Shown here one piece after another: positions 7,658-16,092 of a DNA stretch of 16,633 nt. Numbering within the stretch: position 1 is the stretch's first letter; each line of letters opens with the position of its first letter. The notes below the pieces were generated by a model. It saw only the letters and a program-made list of their open reading frames with translations, made no database searches and had not been told where the DNA came from. Source of the stretch: JAYGED01 sp046582565 (GTDB lineage Bacteria; Pseudomonadota; Alphaproteobacteria; JAAXGF01); NCBI GenBank assembly GCA_046582565.1, contig JAYGED010000211.1, positions 1 to 16,633 of the forward strand, read 5' to 3'. The position numbers and the translations under genes are program-made.

Positions 7658-8669
7658 TGGTTTTTCTTAGCAGGGTTTCGAAGGCATCGTCGATGAATTT
7701 GGAGAATTCGGGCCTATCGCCTGGCGACGCAACGCAATGACCCCAGGGCGACTCGAAGGGGCGCAGCTCGGCATTCGGCATATGGCCGACTTCGATCTCA
7801 TTGTCCCCGGGGGGAAAATAAAGATCGGTGGTGCAGGGCATTACGATGGCGCGGGCGCGGATGGCGCCGAGCGCCGCCTTGAAATCGCCGCTGTAACGGT
7901 CATTGGCGCTGATATCGCCCTGCTGCCAAGTCCAGAGCATGGCCAGCAGGTCGTTGGCGTCCCAGTCAAGATGATCTTCCTCCCAATCGAGAAGCAAATC
8001 CTCGACGGTCTCGAATCCCAGCTCCCGGTAGTGACCATCCCGGTAGAAGGCCTGCGAAAAGCCCCAGCCCGCATAGACCCGGGCGAAAGCCTTCAGGCCG
8101 GCCTCGGGGGGGGCGGTATAGTCGCCGCCGTTCCAGGCGCAATCGGCCTGCAGCGCTGCCTTCACGCCGTCCAGGAAAACGTAATTATGCGGCGACGTCC
8201 TGGCGGAGCCGCAGAACGGCGCAATGGCGTCGATCATAGAGGGATACTGGGCGGCCCATTGGTAGGACTGGCAAGCCCCCATGGACCAGCCGGTGACCAG
8301 GGCAATCCGCTCGACGCCGAGTTCCTCGGTGAGCAGGCGGTGCTGGCATGCAACGTTGTCGTGGAATGTCACCTTGGGAAACCGCGGGCCATCATGGGGC
8401 GGAGGCGTATTGCTGGGCGAGGACGAGCTGCCGTTGCCGAACAGATTGACGGTGACGATGAAGTGACGCTGCGGATCGATGGCCCGCCCAGGCCCATGAT
8501 AGCCGTCGTTGCTGTCGGGGGTGCCGGTGTAATAGGAAGGCATGACCACGACATTGTCGCCGGCGGCGTTCAGGGAGCCGAAGGTCTTGTAGGCGAGTTT
8601 TGCATGCGCCAAGGTCTCTCCCGACTGCAGGGCGACATCGCCGAGTTCAAAAAGCTTGTAACCACCCAT
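7650..8669 (-). CDS. MetX-like alpha/beta hydrolase (homoserine-acetyltransferase-type fold)
   Basis: This 339-aa protein resembles the homoserine O-acetyltransferase branch of alpha/beta hydrolases, including the region around GSARTSPHN. The nucleophile elbow is GWSMGA with Ser129. The other members of the triad are probably Asp282 (CTTDLYFPP) and His311 (SPWGHCVASPG). True MetX enzymes have GGSMGG at the elbow, so this is more likely a hydrolase or acyltransferase of unknown substrate than a methionine-pathway enzyme. The start at 8669 was chosen because GGAGG lies about 10 bases upstream (GGAGGAAAAACGGCG-ATG). The frame stays open to 8867, but that extension looks non-coding. It overlaps the GMC gene by 8 bp and probably leads that unit. 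In the pathway it could split an amide or ester intermediate, by analogy with PuuD or IpuF, which belong to other families. Confidence 0.85.
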   Translation of the reverse strand: MGGYKLFELGDVALQSGETLAHAKLAYKTFGSLNAAGDNVVVMPSYYTGTPDSNDGYHGPGRAIDPQRHFIVTVNLFGNGSSSSPSNTPPPHDGPRFPKVTFHDNVACQHRLLTEELGVERIALVTGWSMGACQSYQWAAQYPSMIDAIAPFCGSARTSPHNYVFLDGVKAALQADCAWNGGDYTAPPEAGLKAFARVYAGWGFSQAFYRDGHYRELGFETVEDLLLDWEEDHLDWDANDLLAMLWTWQQGDISANDRYSGDFKAALGAIRARAIVMPCTTDLYFPPGDNEIEVGHMPNAELRPFESPWGHCVASPGDRPEFSKFIDDAFETLLRKTNG

Positions 8670-8784
8670 CGCCGTTTTTCCTCCCCGCCCGAACAATCCT
8701 GTCGCTAAGCATAACAAGCGGCCGTGTGACAAGGCCAGCCCAGGCAAGCTGATAAAGTCCGGGTGACAGCCCACAGGAAAGACG

Positions 8785-8919
8785 ATGGCCTCGATCGCAG
8801 TCCAGCCGTTGTGGGGGTACCAGCAGGGCCGGTTTATGGTCGATGAAGAACACAGCCATCTCAGCAAGCAGGCGGTGCATCATTTCCACAATTTAGTCAT
8901 GAACGCCCTCAAGCAGTGA
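8785..8919 (+). CDS. Possible small protein of 44 aa
   Basis: An ATG at 8785 with AGGAAAG about 4 bases upstream opens a 44-codon frame ending in TGA at 8917-8919. The product starts MASIAVQPLWGYQQGRF and is rich in His (HSHLSKQAVHHFHNLV). It fills most of the gap between two leftward genes and is on the opposite strand. No family is recognised and no membrane segment or signal peptide is visible. Its stop codon lies inside a 16-bp palindrome. It may be a chance frame; nothing but the ribosome-binding site and position supports it. Confidence 0.25.
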   Translation: MASIAVQPLWGYQQGRFMVDEEHSHLSKQAVHHFHNLVMNALKQ

Positions 8920-8928
8920 AATCACTGC
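8913..8928. promoter_or_regulatory. 16-bp palindrome downstream of the ATPase gene
   Basis: GCAGTGA-AA-TCACTGC has perfect 7-bp arms around AA and lies 11 bp beyond the stop of the leftward ATPase gene. There is no T-run on either side, so it is a poor intrinsic terminator. It has the shape of an operator for a dimeric regulator, and could act on the hydrolase/GMC unit to its left. Confidence 0.4.
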
Positions 8929-8939
8929 AGCGGGAGGTA

Positions 8940-9971
8940 TTAACTCTTAGAATTCATCGCCCGCATAATAATTTCCCTATCGATTTCGCCGACCAGTTGG
9001 CCGGCGTCATCAACGACGGGCACCGGGGTATCGCTGGCGGCAATGCGCTCGATCAGGCTGTCTAGTTTCGCCGTTGCCAGGATTGGATTGGATCCATTGG
9101 CGGCGACATCTTGACTGGCGCTTCGCATCACCTTACCGGCGGACAGAACCTTGTAGCGCGGCACGTCTTCGGTGAAATCACGCACATAATTATCCGCCGG
9201 GTTGGCGACGATTTCTTCCGGCGTGCCGATCTGACTGATCACGCCATCCTTCATGATGGCGATGTGATCGCCCATTTTGATGGCTTCCAGGAAATCATGG
9301 GTAATAAACACCATGGTCTTGTGCATGCTGTCCTGCAGGCCGAGCAATTCGTCCTGCATTTCACGCCGGATCAAGGGGTCCAGCGCCGAGAACGGCTCAT
9401 CGAAGATCAGAATTTCCGGGTCAACCGCCATGGCGCGCGCCAGGCCGACCCGCTGCTGCATGCCACCGGAAAGTTCCCGGGGATAGCTCTGGTCCCAGCC
9501 ATCGAGGCCGACAAGGTTCAGAATTTCCATGGCTATTTTGGTGCGCTCCTGCTTGCCCATACCGCGCACTTCGAGCCCGTAGGAAATATTGTCGATCACC
9601 TTGCGGTGTGGAAAAAGGCCGAAATGCTGAAACACCATCGCCATCTTGTGACGACGTAGCTCCAGCAATTCCTTTTGTTTCAATGCAATAATGTCCTGGC
9701 CGTCGATGATCACCTCTCCGCCCGTGGGTTCGATCAGCCGTGAAAGACACCGCACCAGTGTCGATTTGCCTGATCCGGAGAGGCCCATGACGACAAAGCA
9801 TTCGCCTTTCATGACCTGGAAGGAAACGTCCTTGACGGCGATCACATGGCCTGTCTTCTCCTGCACATCGGCCCGGCTGCGCGACCGGTCGATGGTTTCA
9901 AGCGTGCGCTCCGGATAAGGGCCAAAAATCTTCCACAGATTTTTGCAGGATATTTTGGGTACATCGGTCAT
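8940..9971 (-). CDS. proV: Glycine betaine/proline-type ABC transporter ATP-binding protein
   Basis: This 343-aa protein has the ProV/OpuAA layout. The N-terminus (KNLWKIFGPYPERTL) is typical. It has Walker A GLSGSGKST (63-71), Q-loop Gln115, signature LSGGMQQR (167-174), Walker B ILIFDEP (187-193) and H-loop His225. A C-terminal CBS-like region (about 280-340) ends in VPVVDDAGQLVGEIDREIIMRAM. In OpuA the CBS pair senses ionic strength; here the CBS region is short and may hold only one full motif. It energises import of a quaternary amine with the permease and binding protein encoded next door. Unusually, it is divergent from those two genes rather than heading a proVWX operon. A perfect 17-bp tandem repeat sits 12 bp upstream of the start, and its inner copy supplies the likely AAGGA ribosome-binding site. 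Confidence 0.93.
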   Translation of the reverse strand: MTDVPKISCKNLWKIFGPYPERTLETIDRSRSRADVQEKTGHVIAVKDVSFQVMKGECFVVMGLSGSGKSTLVRCLSRLIEPTGGEVIIDGQDIIALKQKELLELRRHKMAMVFQHFGLFPHRKVIDNISYGLEVRGMGKQERTKIAMEILNLVGLDGWDQSYPRELSGGMQQRVGLARAMAVDPEILIFDEPFSALDPLIRREMQDELLGLQDSMHKTMVFITHDFLEAIKMGDHIAIMKDGVISQIGTPEEIVANPADNYVRDFTEDVPRYKVLSAGKVMRSASQDVAANGSNPILATAKLDSLIERIAASDTPVPVVDDAGQLVGEIDREIIMRAMNSKS

Positions 9972-9983
9972 CGCGCGGGCATT

Positions 9984-10017
9984 CCTTAAGCAGTTCCTGG
10001 CCTTAAGCAGTTCCTGG
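9984..10017. repeat. Perfect 17-bp tandem duplication upstream of the ATPase gene
   Basis: CCTTAAGCAGTTCCTGG occurs twice head to tail, at 9984-10000 and 10001-10017, with no mismatch. Each unit contains the palindrome CTTAAG. On the minus strand the unit reads CCAGGAACTGCTTAAGG, and the copy nearer the gene provides the AAGGA before the ATPase start. It is either a duplicated control site or a recent slippage duplication in the leader. Confidence 0.75.
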
Positions 10018-10133
10018 CGTCAGTTTCCGATTGTTCCGCAAATGGGTTAGTTTAATGAGTAGTATTGAATTTACGGGTGAGCAAAAGACCTTCTAAACTC
10101 AACAATAACCGGCGTGGGGCGGAGGGGAATCTA
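10018..10133. promoter_or_regulatory. Divergent upstream region of the transporter genes
   Basis: With the tandem repeat, this 116-bp stretch must hold the promoters of the leftward ATPase gene and the rightward permease gene. I found no convincing -35/-10 pair with normal spacing. GGAGGGG at about 10120-10127 is the permease ribosome-binding site. A TTG at 10065 is in frame with the permease but has no comparable ribosome-binding site. Confidence 0.35.
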
Positions 10134-12275
10134 ATGGCCGATGTGAAAGATTCTGTATCATTCCGTCAAGCGTTCACGCACGACGGAACAGACTATACGG
10201 TACTCGCACTTATTCTGCTGGGGTTTGTTGTATCCCTGGCGGTCTGGTCGGTGACGCCGGATGACTACGGGTTTCCGGCAAGCATATCCGACAAGTTTCA
10301 CTTCGCGGACTGGATCAATCAGGCCGAAAAATGGCTGCAGCTCCACGTCAAACAGTATACCCGCGCGGCGTCTGAAGCGGTTGGCTGGTGTCTGGAGCAC
10401 TTGGAAATGTTCCTGTGGTTCAATCCCTGGCCCGCAACAACCCTGGCGATTGTGCTGCCAGCGTTGGCGTATGGCGGACTGAGATTAGCGATTTTCACAC
10501 TTGTTGGGGTGATGTTCTGGGGCATGGTGGACATGTGGGACCCGGCCATGTCGACGCTGTCTCTGATGACTGTTTCAGTTGTTATTTCGGTTGTTATCGG
10601 TGTCGCTGTCGGGGTGGTGTCTTCTCAGAATGACAGATTTGAGGCCATTGTTAAGCCGATCCTGGATACCATGCAGACCATGCCGGCGTTCGTCTATCTG
10701 ATCCCGGCGATTTTCTTTTTCGGCATTGGCGGACCATCCGCCACCATGGCCATCATCATTTACGCAATGCCGCCGGCTGTACGGTTGACCAGTCTTGGTA
10801 TCCGGCAAGTACCGGCCGAAACAATCGAGGCGGCGCAGTCGTTCGGCTCTACGCCCCGGCAAGTGCTGTGGAAAGTACAGATACCGCAGGCGCTTCCTTC
10901 CATCATGCTTGGCATCAATCAGACGATTATGATGGCGCTGGGCCTTGCGGTGCTGGCAACCTTCATCGGCGCCGGCGGGCTTGGTGAAGAGGTCTGGAAA
11001 GCGCTCCGGAAACTCAGGGTCGGCTGGTCTCTGGAAGGCGGGCTCAGCATCGTCTTCATGGCCATCATCTTTGACAGATTGTCACTGGCCATGAGCAAAC
11101 CGGCGGAAAGCGGCCTGATGCACGATCCGTCAAAAATGGTGTTCCGATTACTGCCACAGCAATGGGTCCACTGGCAGCCGGCGCGCGTGGTCGAGCAAGC
11201 CATCGACTTTGTCTGGCAATTTATTGCCCGCATGGGACATCTGTTGGTTTTCTATCTATCCATGTTTGTCGGGCTGGTTCTGGGCCTGGGGGCGCCGAAC
11301 AAGAACCTTGCCGACACCATTGTCGCGTGGATGCGTCGCCGTGCATTCTTCCTTAGCGGTATCATCATTATTCTGGCGATACTGGCTTGGGACGCCTGGA
11401 TCGCCAAGGTCGGATTTTTTCCGAAGAATTGGCAAATCACCTTACGGGGACCAGTGGATGACCTCATAAACTGGCTTGTGGTTGAACCTACATTTATTGG
11501 AATCACCAAAGGAATCCGCGCATTCATCTACCTCTATATCCTTAATCCCCTGGACCAATTCATTGGCGGCTTGCCGTGGTGGTATGTGCTTTTGGTATTT
11601 TTTGTGGTGGTCCGGGCTTCTGCTGGCATGGGCTTTGCCGTGGTTACGGTGGTGTCACTGTTGTTCACCGGTGCGGCCGGCCTGTGGGGCGTCACCATGT
11701 ATACCCTGGCGACGATCCTGGCCTCGGTATCGGTATGCGTTGTGATTGGTTTGCCGCTGGGAATACTTGCAGCCAGTTACCGGCCGGTTGATGCCGTCAT
11801 ACGGCCCATTCTGGATGCCATGCAAACCATGCCGGCATTTGTCTATCTGATCCCAGTTCTCATGTTTTTTGGCGGCAATCCGGTGACGGCGGTGATCGCC
11901 ACGGTGATTTACGCCATTCCGCCGATGATCCGCATGACAATCCTGGGCCTGCGGCAGTTACCGACAGAGATAAATGAAGTTTCCAATGCCTTCGGTTCGA
12001 CAACGTTTCAGTCATTGATCAAGGTAAAACTGCCCATGGCGTCACCATCCATCATGCTGGGGGTCAATCAGGCGGTGGTCATGGCCTTGGCCATGCAGGT
12101 CATCACCCCGCTTGTGGCCGGTCTTGGTTTGGGCAAAGAGGTCTTTCACGCCATGAATTTGGCCGATACCGGCCGCGGGTTGGTCGCGGGGACCGGCATT
12201 GTTCTGCTGGCAATCGTGCTCGACCGATTGACCCAGGCCTGGACGCGAAATCAGCGCAAGGCGCTGGGGTTGTAA
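10134..12275 (+). CDS. proW: Fused double-domain permease of the glycine betaine/proline ABC transporter
   Basis: This 713-aa membrane protein contains two complete ProW-like permease domains. Domain 1 is about 140-320 and domain 2 about 520-702. Each has the block PILD-MQTMPAFVYLIP (175-190 and 558-573), 383 residues apart, followed by an EAA loop (EAAQSFGSTPRQVLWK and EVSNAFGSTTFQSLIK) and PSIMLG-NQ. Linking segments at about 20-40, 100-130, 365-390, 405-425 and 480-515 are hydrophobic and probably membrane-spanning. ProW and OpuAB are usually single-domain and work as dimers, so this chain could form the whole membrane pore alone. The ATG at 10134 was chosen over the TTG at 10065 because GGAGGGG lies 6 bases upstream. 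The domains differ: domain 2 has EVSNA in place of EAA, and VAGLGLG in place of GAGGLG. Confidence 0.92.
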   Translation: MADVKDSVSFRQAFTHDGTDYTVLALILLGFVVSLAVWSVTPDDYGFPASISDKFHFADWINQAEKWLQLHVKQYTRAASEAVGWCLEHLEMFLWFNPWPATTLAIVLPALAYGGLRLAIFTLVGVMFWGMVDMWDPAMSTLSLMTVSVVISVVIGVAVGVVSSQNDRFEAIVKPILDTMQTMPAFVYLIPAIFFFGIGGPSATMAIIIYAMPPAVRLTSLGIRQVPAETIEAAQSFGSTPRQVLWKVQIPQALPSIMLGINQTIMMALGLAVLATFIGAGGLGEEVWKALRKLRVGWSLEGGLSIVFMAIIFDRLSLAMSKPAESGLMHDPSKMVFRLLPQQWVHWQPARVVEQAIDFVWQFIARMGHLLVFYLSMFVGLVLGLGAPNKNLADTIVAWMRRRAFFLSGIIIILAILAWDAWIAKVGFFPKNWQITLRGPVDDLINWLVVEPTFIGITKGIRAFIYLYILNPLDQFIGGLPWWYVLLVFFVVVRASAGMGFAVVTVVSLLFTGAAGLWGVTMYTLATILASVSVCVVIGLPLGILAASYRPVDAVIRPILDAMQTMPAFVYLIPVLMFFGGNPVTAVIATVIYAIPPMIRMTILGLRQLPTEINEVSNAFGSTTFQSLIKVKLPMASPSIMLGVNQAVVMALAMQVITPLVAGLGLGKEVFHAMNLADTGRGLVAGTGIVLLAIVLDRLTQAWTRNQRKALGL

Positions 12276-12384
12276 AAATCTAATGATTCGACAAATATGC
12301 CGCGTGACATTACGGTTTTCGCATCATTTGCGAGATGACATCGCGGAGTTTTTCATAATTATCTAAAATATCAGGGAGAAAATC
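12276..12384 (+). other. Gap between permease and binding-protein genes with a small hairpin
   Basis: This 109-bp gap has a short hairpin, TCGCA-TCATT-TGCGA (12319-12333), and an AT-rich stretch before the binding-protein ribosome-binding site (GGGAG about 7 bases before its ATG). The hairpin could protect the 3' end of the permease message, or the AT-rich part could hold a separate promoter. Both are weak signals. Binding proteins are usually made in excess over permeases, which such a gap would allow. Confidence 0.3.
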
Positions 12385-13350
12385 ATGTCGTTCACAAGAA
12401 AAATTATGGCGGTGGCAAGCGCCGTGCTGATCTCAATAGGGATCGCGTTTTCCGCCGGCGCGCCGGCTCAGGCCGGCGGTCTGCTGACTGCCCCGGAGGC
12501 GGACTGGACCGGCGGTCAGGTGACCTGCAAGATCATCCAGTTCATTCTCGAAGACGAAATGGGTTACAAGGTTAAGCGTATCACCATGCCGGCGGGCCCA
12601 GGCATTTCTGCCGGCATGAAAGCAGGCGATCTGGATTTCGCCTGTGAAAGCTGGCCTTCCTATTCCCCGTCCAAGGAAAAATACATAGCGGAATATGGCG
12701 GCGACGGCTCGGTCATCAAATTGGGTGACGCCGGCATTATTGGCGCCACTGGCTATTACGTACCGCGTTATATGGTTGAAGGCCCCGATGCAATAGCGCC
12801 TGACCTGAAAAAAATAACGGACCTGAACAATTACGTCGACTTGTTCAAGACCATCGAAACCGGAGACAAAGGTCGGTTTGTGGGCTGTCCTGTGGCCGCC
12901 TGGGCCTGCGAGGACGCCGAACGCCTGGAAGCTCAGGGTCTCTCTGATAACTTCATGTTTGTAGAACTGGGTTCGGAGACTGCACACTGGGCCGAACTGC
13001 AGGCCGCCTACAAACGCGGAGAGCCCTTTGTCTTTTATACATGGGAGCCTCACTGGATTCATGCCGCACTGGACCTGGTTGCGCTGGAACAGCTGCCCTT
13101 TTCAGCCGACAACTATCTCGCAACGGCTTGGGCTGACGACGTCACCTACAACTACGGCCGTCCGGGAATGTTGACAGAGCATCCGGCTGCTTCGCAACTG
13201 ATCATCAACTCATATCTGACGAATGATGCGCAGGCGGGCATGATCCTGGCCATTGACGTTGACGGCCGCGATCTCGACGAGGTTGTCCGTGAATGGATGG
13301 CCGCCAATGAAGATACCTGGCGCCCCTGGATTCCTAATACAGGCACCTGA
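12385..13350 (+). CDS. proX: Periplasmic glycine betaine/proline-type substrate-binding protein
   Basis: This 321-aa protein has a classical signal peptide: charged MSFTRK, a hydrophobic core, and probable cleavage after APAQA at residue 30. The mature part is OpuAC-like. Aromatic residues that could form the cation-binding cage are Trp90 (CESWPSYSP), Trp173, Trp220 and Trp224 (YTWEPHWIHAALD). Cys168 and Cys175 (GCPVAAWACED), and perhaps Cys48 and Cys87, could form disulfides in the periplasm. It delivers the ligand to the double permease. The ligand is probably a quaternary amine, but proline betaine, choline, carnitine or a related compound cannot be separated by eye. It follows the permease by 109 bp and is closed by a strong terminator. 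Confidence 0.92.
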   Translation: MSFTRKIMAVASAVLISIGIAFSAGAPAQAGGLLTAPEADWTGGQVTCKIIQFILEDEMGYKVKRITMPAGPGISAGMKAGDLDFACESWPSYSPSKEKYIAEYGGDGSVIKLGDAGIIGATGYYVPRYMVEGPDAIAPDLKKITDLNNYVDLFKTIETGDKGRFVGCPVAAWACEDAERLEAQGLSDNFMFVELGSETAHWAELQAAYKRGEPFVFYTWEPHWIHAALDLVALEQLPFSADNYLATAWADDVTYNYGRPGMLTEHPAASQLIINSYLTNDAQAGMILAIDVDGRDLDEVVREWMAANEDTWRPWIPNTGT

Positions 13351-13371
13351 TATCAACGCGATAAACTAAAG

Positions 13372-13402
13372 AACAGGCCCCGGTTTCGGGGCCTGTTTTT
13401 TT
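13372..13402. terminator. Strong intrinsic terminator after the binding-protein gene
   Basis: AACAGGCCCCG (13372-13382) pairs perfectly with CGGGGCCTGTT (13387-13397) around a GTTT loop, and seven T residues (13396-13402) follow. On the opposite strand the same stem is preceded by an A-run and followed by CTTTAGTTT, so it probably also stops the convergent aldehyde dehydrogenase transcript. Confidence 0.93.
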
Positions 13403-13421
13403 GGGCGGCTCTATCTTTCTC

Positions 13422-13434
13422 AGCCCTTTGGGCT
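13422..13434 (-). terminator. Small hairpin at the end of the aldehyde dehydrogenase gene
   Basis: AGCCC-AAA-GGGCT lies just beyond the stop codon on the minus strand. It has only 5-bp arms and no T-run, so alone it is weak. It precedes the bidirectional terminator at 13372-13402 and may only add to it. Confidence 0.25.
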
Positions 13435-14949
13435 TCAGGCGCCGCCGCCCGGGTAGCTCTCGGCGTCCTGATAGGGGAACCACCAGAAATCCTGCGCCTT
13501 GCAGCCGTAATCGATCATGGCGAGCTTGGTATGGCGGAAGCTGTCCAGGCCCTCGGCGCCGAGCTGCCGCCCGATACCTGAATATTTACGCCCGCCGAAG
13601 GGCCCGGCGTCGTTGTCGATCAGCGGCGAATTCACCCACACCATGCCGGCCACAAGCTCGTTGACCGACCGCGTACTCTCGTTGAGGTCCGTGGTGAACA
13701 CGGTGGCGCCAAGACCGAATTTCGAATCGTTGGCCTTCTCGATCGCCTCGTCGAAGCTTGCGACACGGCAGATCGGCGTCGCCGGGCCGAAGCTCTCGCT
13801 GTTCATGATGTCCATATCCGTGGTGACCTCGGTCAGCACCGTGGGCTCGATGAACCAGCCCTTATTGAAGCCGGCCGGCCGGCCGCCGCCGCAGGCCACC
13901 TTGGCGCCCTGCTCGATAGCCCGCGCCAAGACGCCTTCGTAACGCGCCCGCCCGGCTTCATTCACCATGGGGCCTAAGTCGACCTGATCCAGGCCGTTGC
14001 CGATGCGCAGCTTGCCGACTTCCACCACCAGCTTGGCGACGAATTCATCGTGGATGTCCTGATGCACGAAGAACCGCTCGGACGAGGTGCAGACCTGGCC
14101 GCAGTTGATGTTCGCCCCGAACAGCGCGCCGCGCACCGCTATGTCGAGCGGCGCCGAGGGCATGACGATGAAGGGATCGTTGCCCGAGGCTTCGATCAGG
14201 CACGGCTTGAATTGCTTGGCGCAGGCCTGCGCCACGGCCTGACCGGTCTCGACGCCGCCGGTGAAGGCGACCATGTGGGTGTCGGGGCTCTCGACCAGGG
14301 CCTTGCCGACCGGGCCGGTGCCGCTGATGCATTGGATCACGCCGTTTGGCAGGGCGTCGAAGGCCTCCATGAATTTGAGCGTGGACAGGGTGGTGAGTTC
14401 CGAGGGCTTGACGATGACCGCGTTGCCCGCAGCCAGCGCGGCGGCCGCCTCCCAGCACAGCAGCACGAACGGGAAATTAAAGGGCAGAATGGTGACCACC
14501 ACGCCCATCGGTTCCTTCACCGTGTAGTGAAACTGCCCTTCGATATTGGAGTTCACCACCCGGCCACAATCGTGACGGCCGATCTCGGCGTAATAGTCGA
14601 TGGCGCTCGCCGACCAATCGACCTCATCGGCGCATTCCTTGTAGGGCTTGCCCATCTCGCGCGTCAGCATCTCCGACAGCACCGGCGTCATCCCGCGCAT
14701 TTTGGTCGCCACCTCATGCATACGCTCGGCGCGCGCCAGGCCGGTTTGCGCGGCCCAGGCGGCTTGCGCCCGGTTGGCGACGGCGATGACCTGATTGACC
14801 TCGTCCTCGGAGCAGTCGGCGATCTCGCCGATCACCTCTTCGGTCGCCGGATCGATAACGTCATGGCCCTTGCCGCTGGCGCTATTCTGATAAGCGCCGT
14901 CGACGAAATAGCTGCCACTCAACCGCTTGAGTTCTTCTTGTGCTGTCAT
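13435..14949 (-). CDS. NAD(P)-dependent aldehyde dehydrogenase
   Basis: This 504-aa protein has all class landmarks: PFNFP (Asn158), KPSE (Lys181), FTGGVETG (229-236), general base Glu253 in IEASGNDPF, catalytic Cys287 in GQVCTSSERF, and ESFGP (385-389). The family oxidises aldehydes to acids in the cytoplasm. The C-terminal QDFWWFPY recalls betaine- and hydroxyaldehyde-type members, but the substrate cannot be fixed. The start at 14949 has AGGGGG shortly upstream and gives a normal length. The frame remains open to a GTG at 15015, but that extension (VVKLSALFGVADN) is not family-like. It faces the binding-protein gene tail to tail. Alongside the BetA-like GMC enzyme it would give the usual alcohol-to-acid pair, although the two genes are 6 kb apart. 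Confidence 0.92.
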   Translation of the reverse strand: MTAQEELKRLSGSYFVDGAYQNSASGKGHDVIDPATEEVIGEIADCSEDEVNQVIAVANRAQAAWAAQTGLARAERMHEVATKMRGMTPVLSEMLTREMGKPYKECADEVDWSASAIDYYAEIGRHDCGRVVNSNIEGQFHYTVKEPMGVVVTILPFNFPFVLLCWEAAAALAAGNAVIVKPSELTTLSTLKFMEAFDALPNGVIQCISGTGPVGKALVESPDTHMVAFTGGVETGQAVAQACAKQFKPCLIEASGNDPFIVMPSAPLDIAVRGALFGANINCGQVCTSSERFFVHQDIHDEFVAKLVVEVGKLRIGNGLDQVDLGPMVNEAGRARYEGVLARAIEQGAKVACGGGRPAGFNKGWFIEPTVLTEVTTDMDIMNSESFGPATPICRVASFDEAIEKANDSKFGLGATVFTTDLNESTRSVNELVAGMVWVNSPLIDNDAGPFGGRKYSGIGRQLGAEGLDSFRHTKLAMIDYGCKAQDFWWFPYQDAESYPGGGA

Positions 14950-15051
14950 GCTGCCCCCTACGCGCTGAAATAAGTTATCCGCCACTCCAAATAGCGCAGA
15001 CAACTTAACCACCACGCAACCAAGATGCCACCCTGGAGGATTGACACAGCA

Positions 15052-15088
15052 CCGCCGTTGACCGTGGCGATGCTACGGTCAACGGCGG
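15052..15088. terminator. Perfect 14-bp hairpin between OmpA-like and aldehyde dehydrogenase genes
   Basis: CCGCCGTTGACCGT (15052-15065) and ACGGTCAACGGCGG (15075-15088) pair without mismatch around a 9-base loop. It starts about 20 bp beyond the OmpA-like stop codon. On the minus strand no T-run follows, so it is not a standard intrinsic terminator. It may act with Rho, stabilise the 3' end of the message, or serve as a DNA dyad. The stem is clear; its role is uncertain. Confidence 0.6.
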
Positions 15089-15108
15089 GAATTTAGTCAG
15101 AGACGCCG

Positions 15109-16032
<924 letters not shown>

Positions 16033-16092
16033 CGTGGCCCCCCGTCTGGCGCAAGAACGCAAAAAAATCATTGCGCACGTTGATTTTATACA

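Noticed and set aside
7737..8708. 323-aa rightward frame opposite the hydrolase gene
   Set aside because: It is an antisense shadow; the leftward frame carries the catalytic triad and a strong ribosome-binding site.
8670..8867. N-terminal extension of the hydrolase
   Set aside because: The frame is open, but a strong GGAGG is placed for the ATG at 8669, and the extension (MLRWLCSSSTINRP...) does not look like part of the family.
9968..9982. Four-codon upstream frame (MPAR) whose stop overlaps the ATPase start codon
   Set aside because: The AAGGA directly abuts its ATG with no spacing and fits the main start better, so it is probably chance.
14050..14973. 307-aa rightward frame opposite the aldehyde dehydrogenase gene
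   Set aside because: It is a shadow with His/Asp/Gly-rich composition; the leftward strand carries all aldehyde dehydrogenase motifs.
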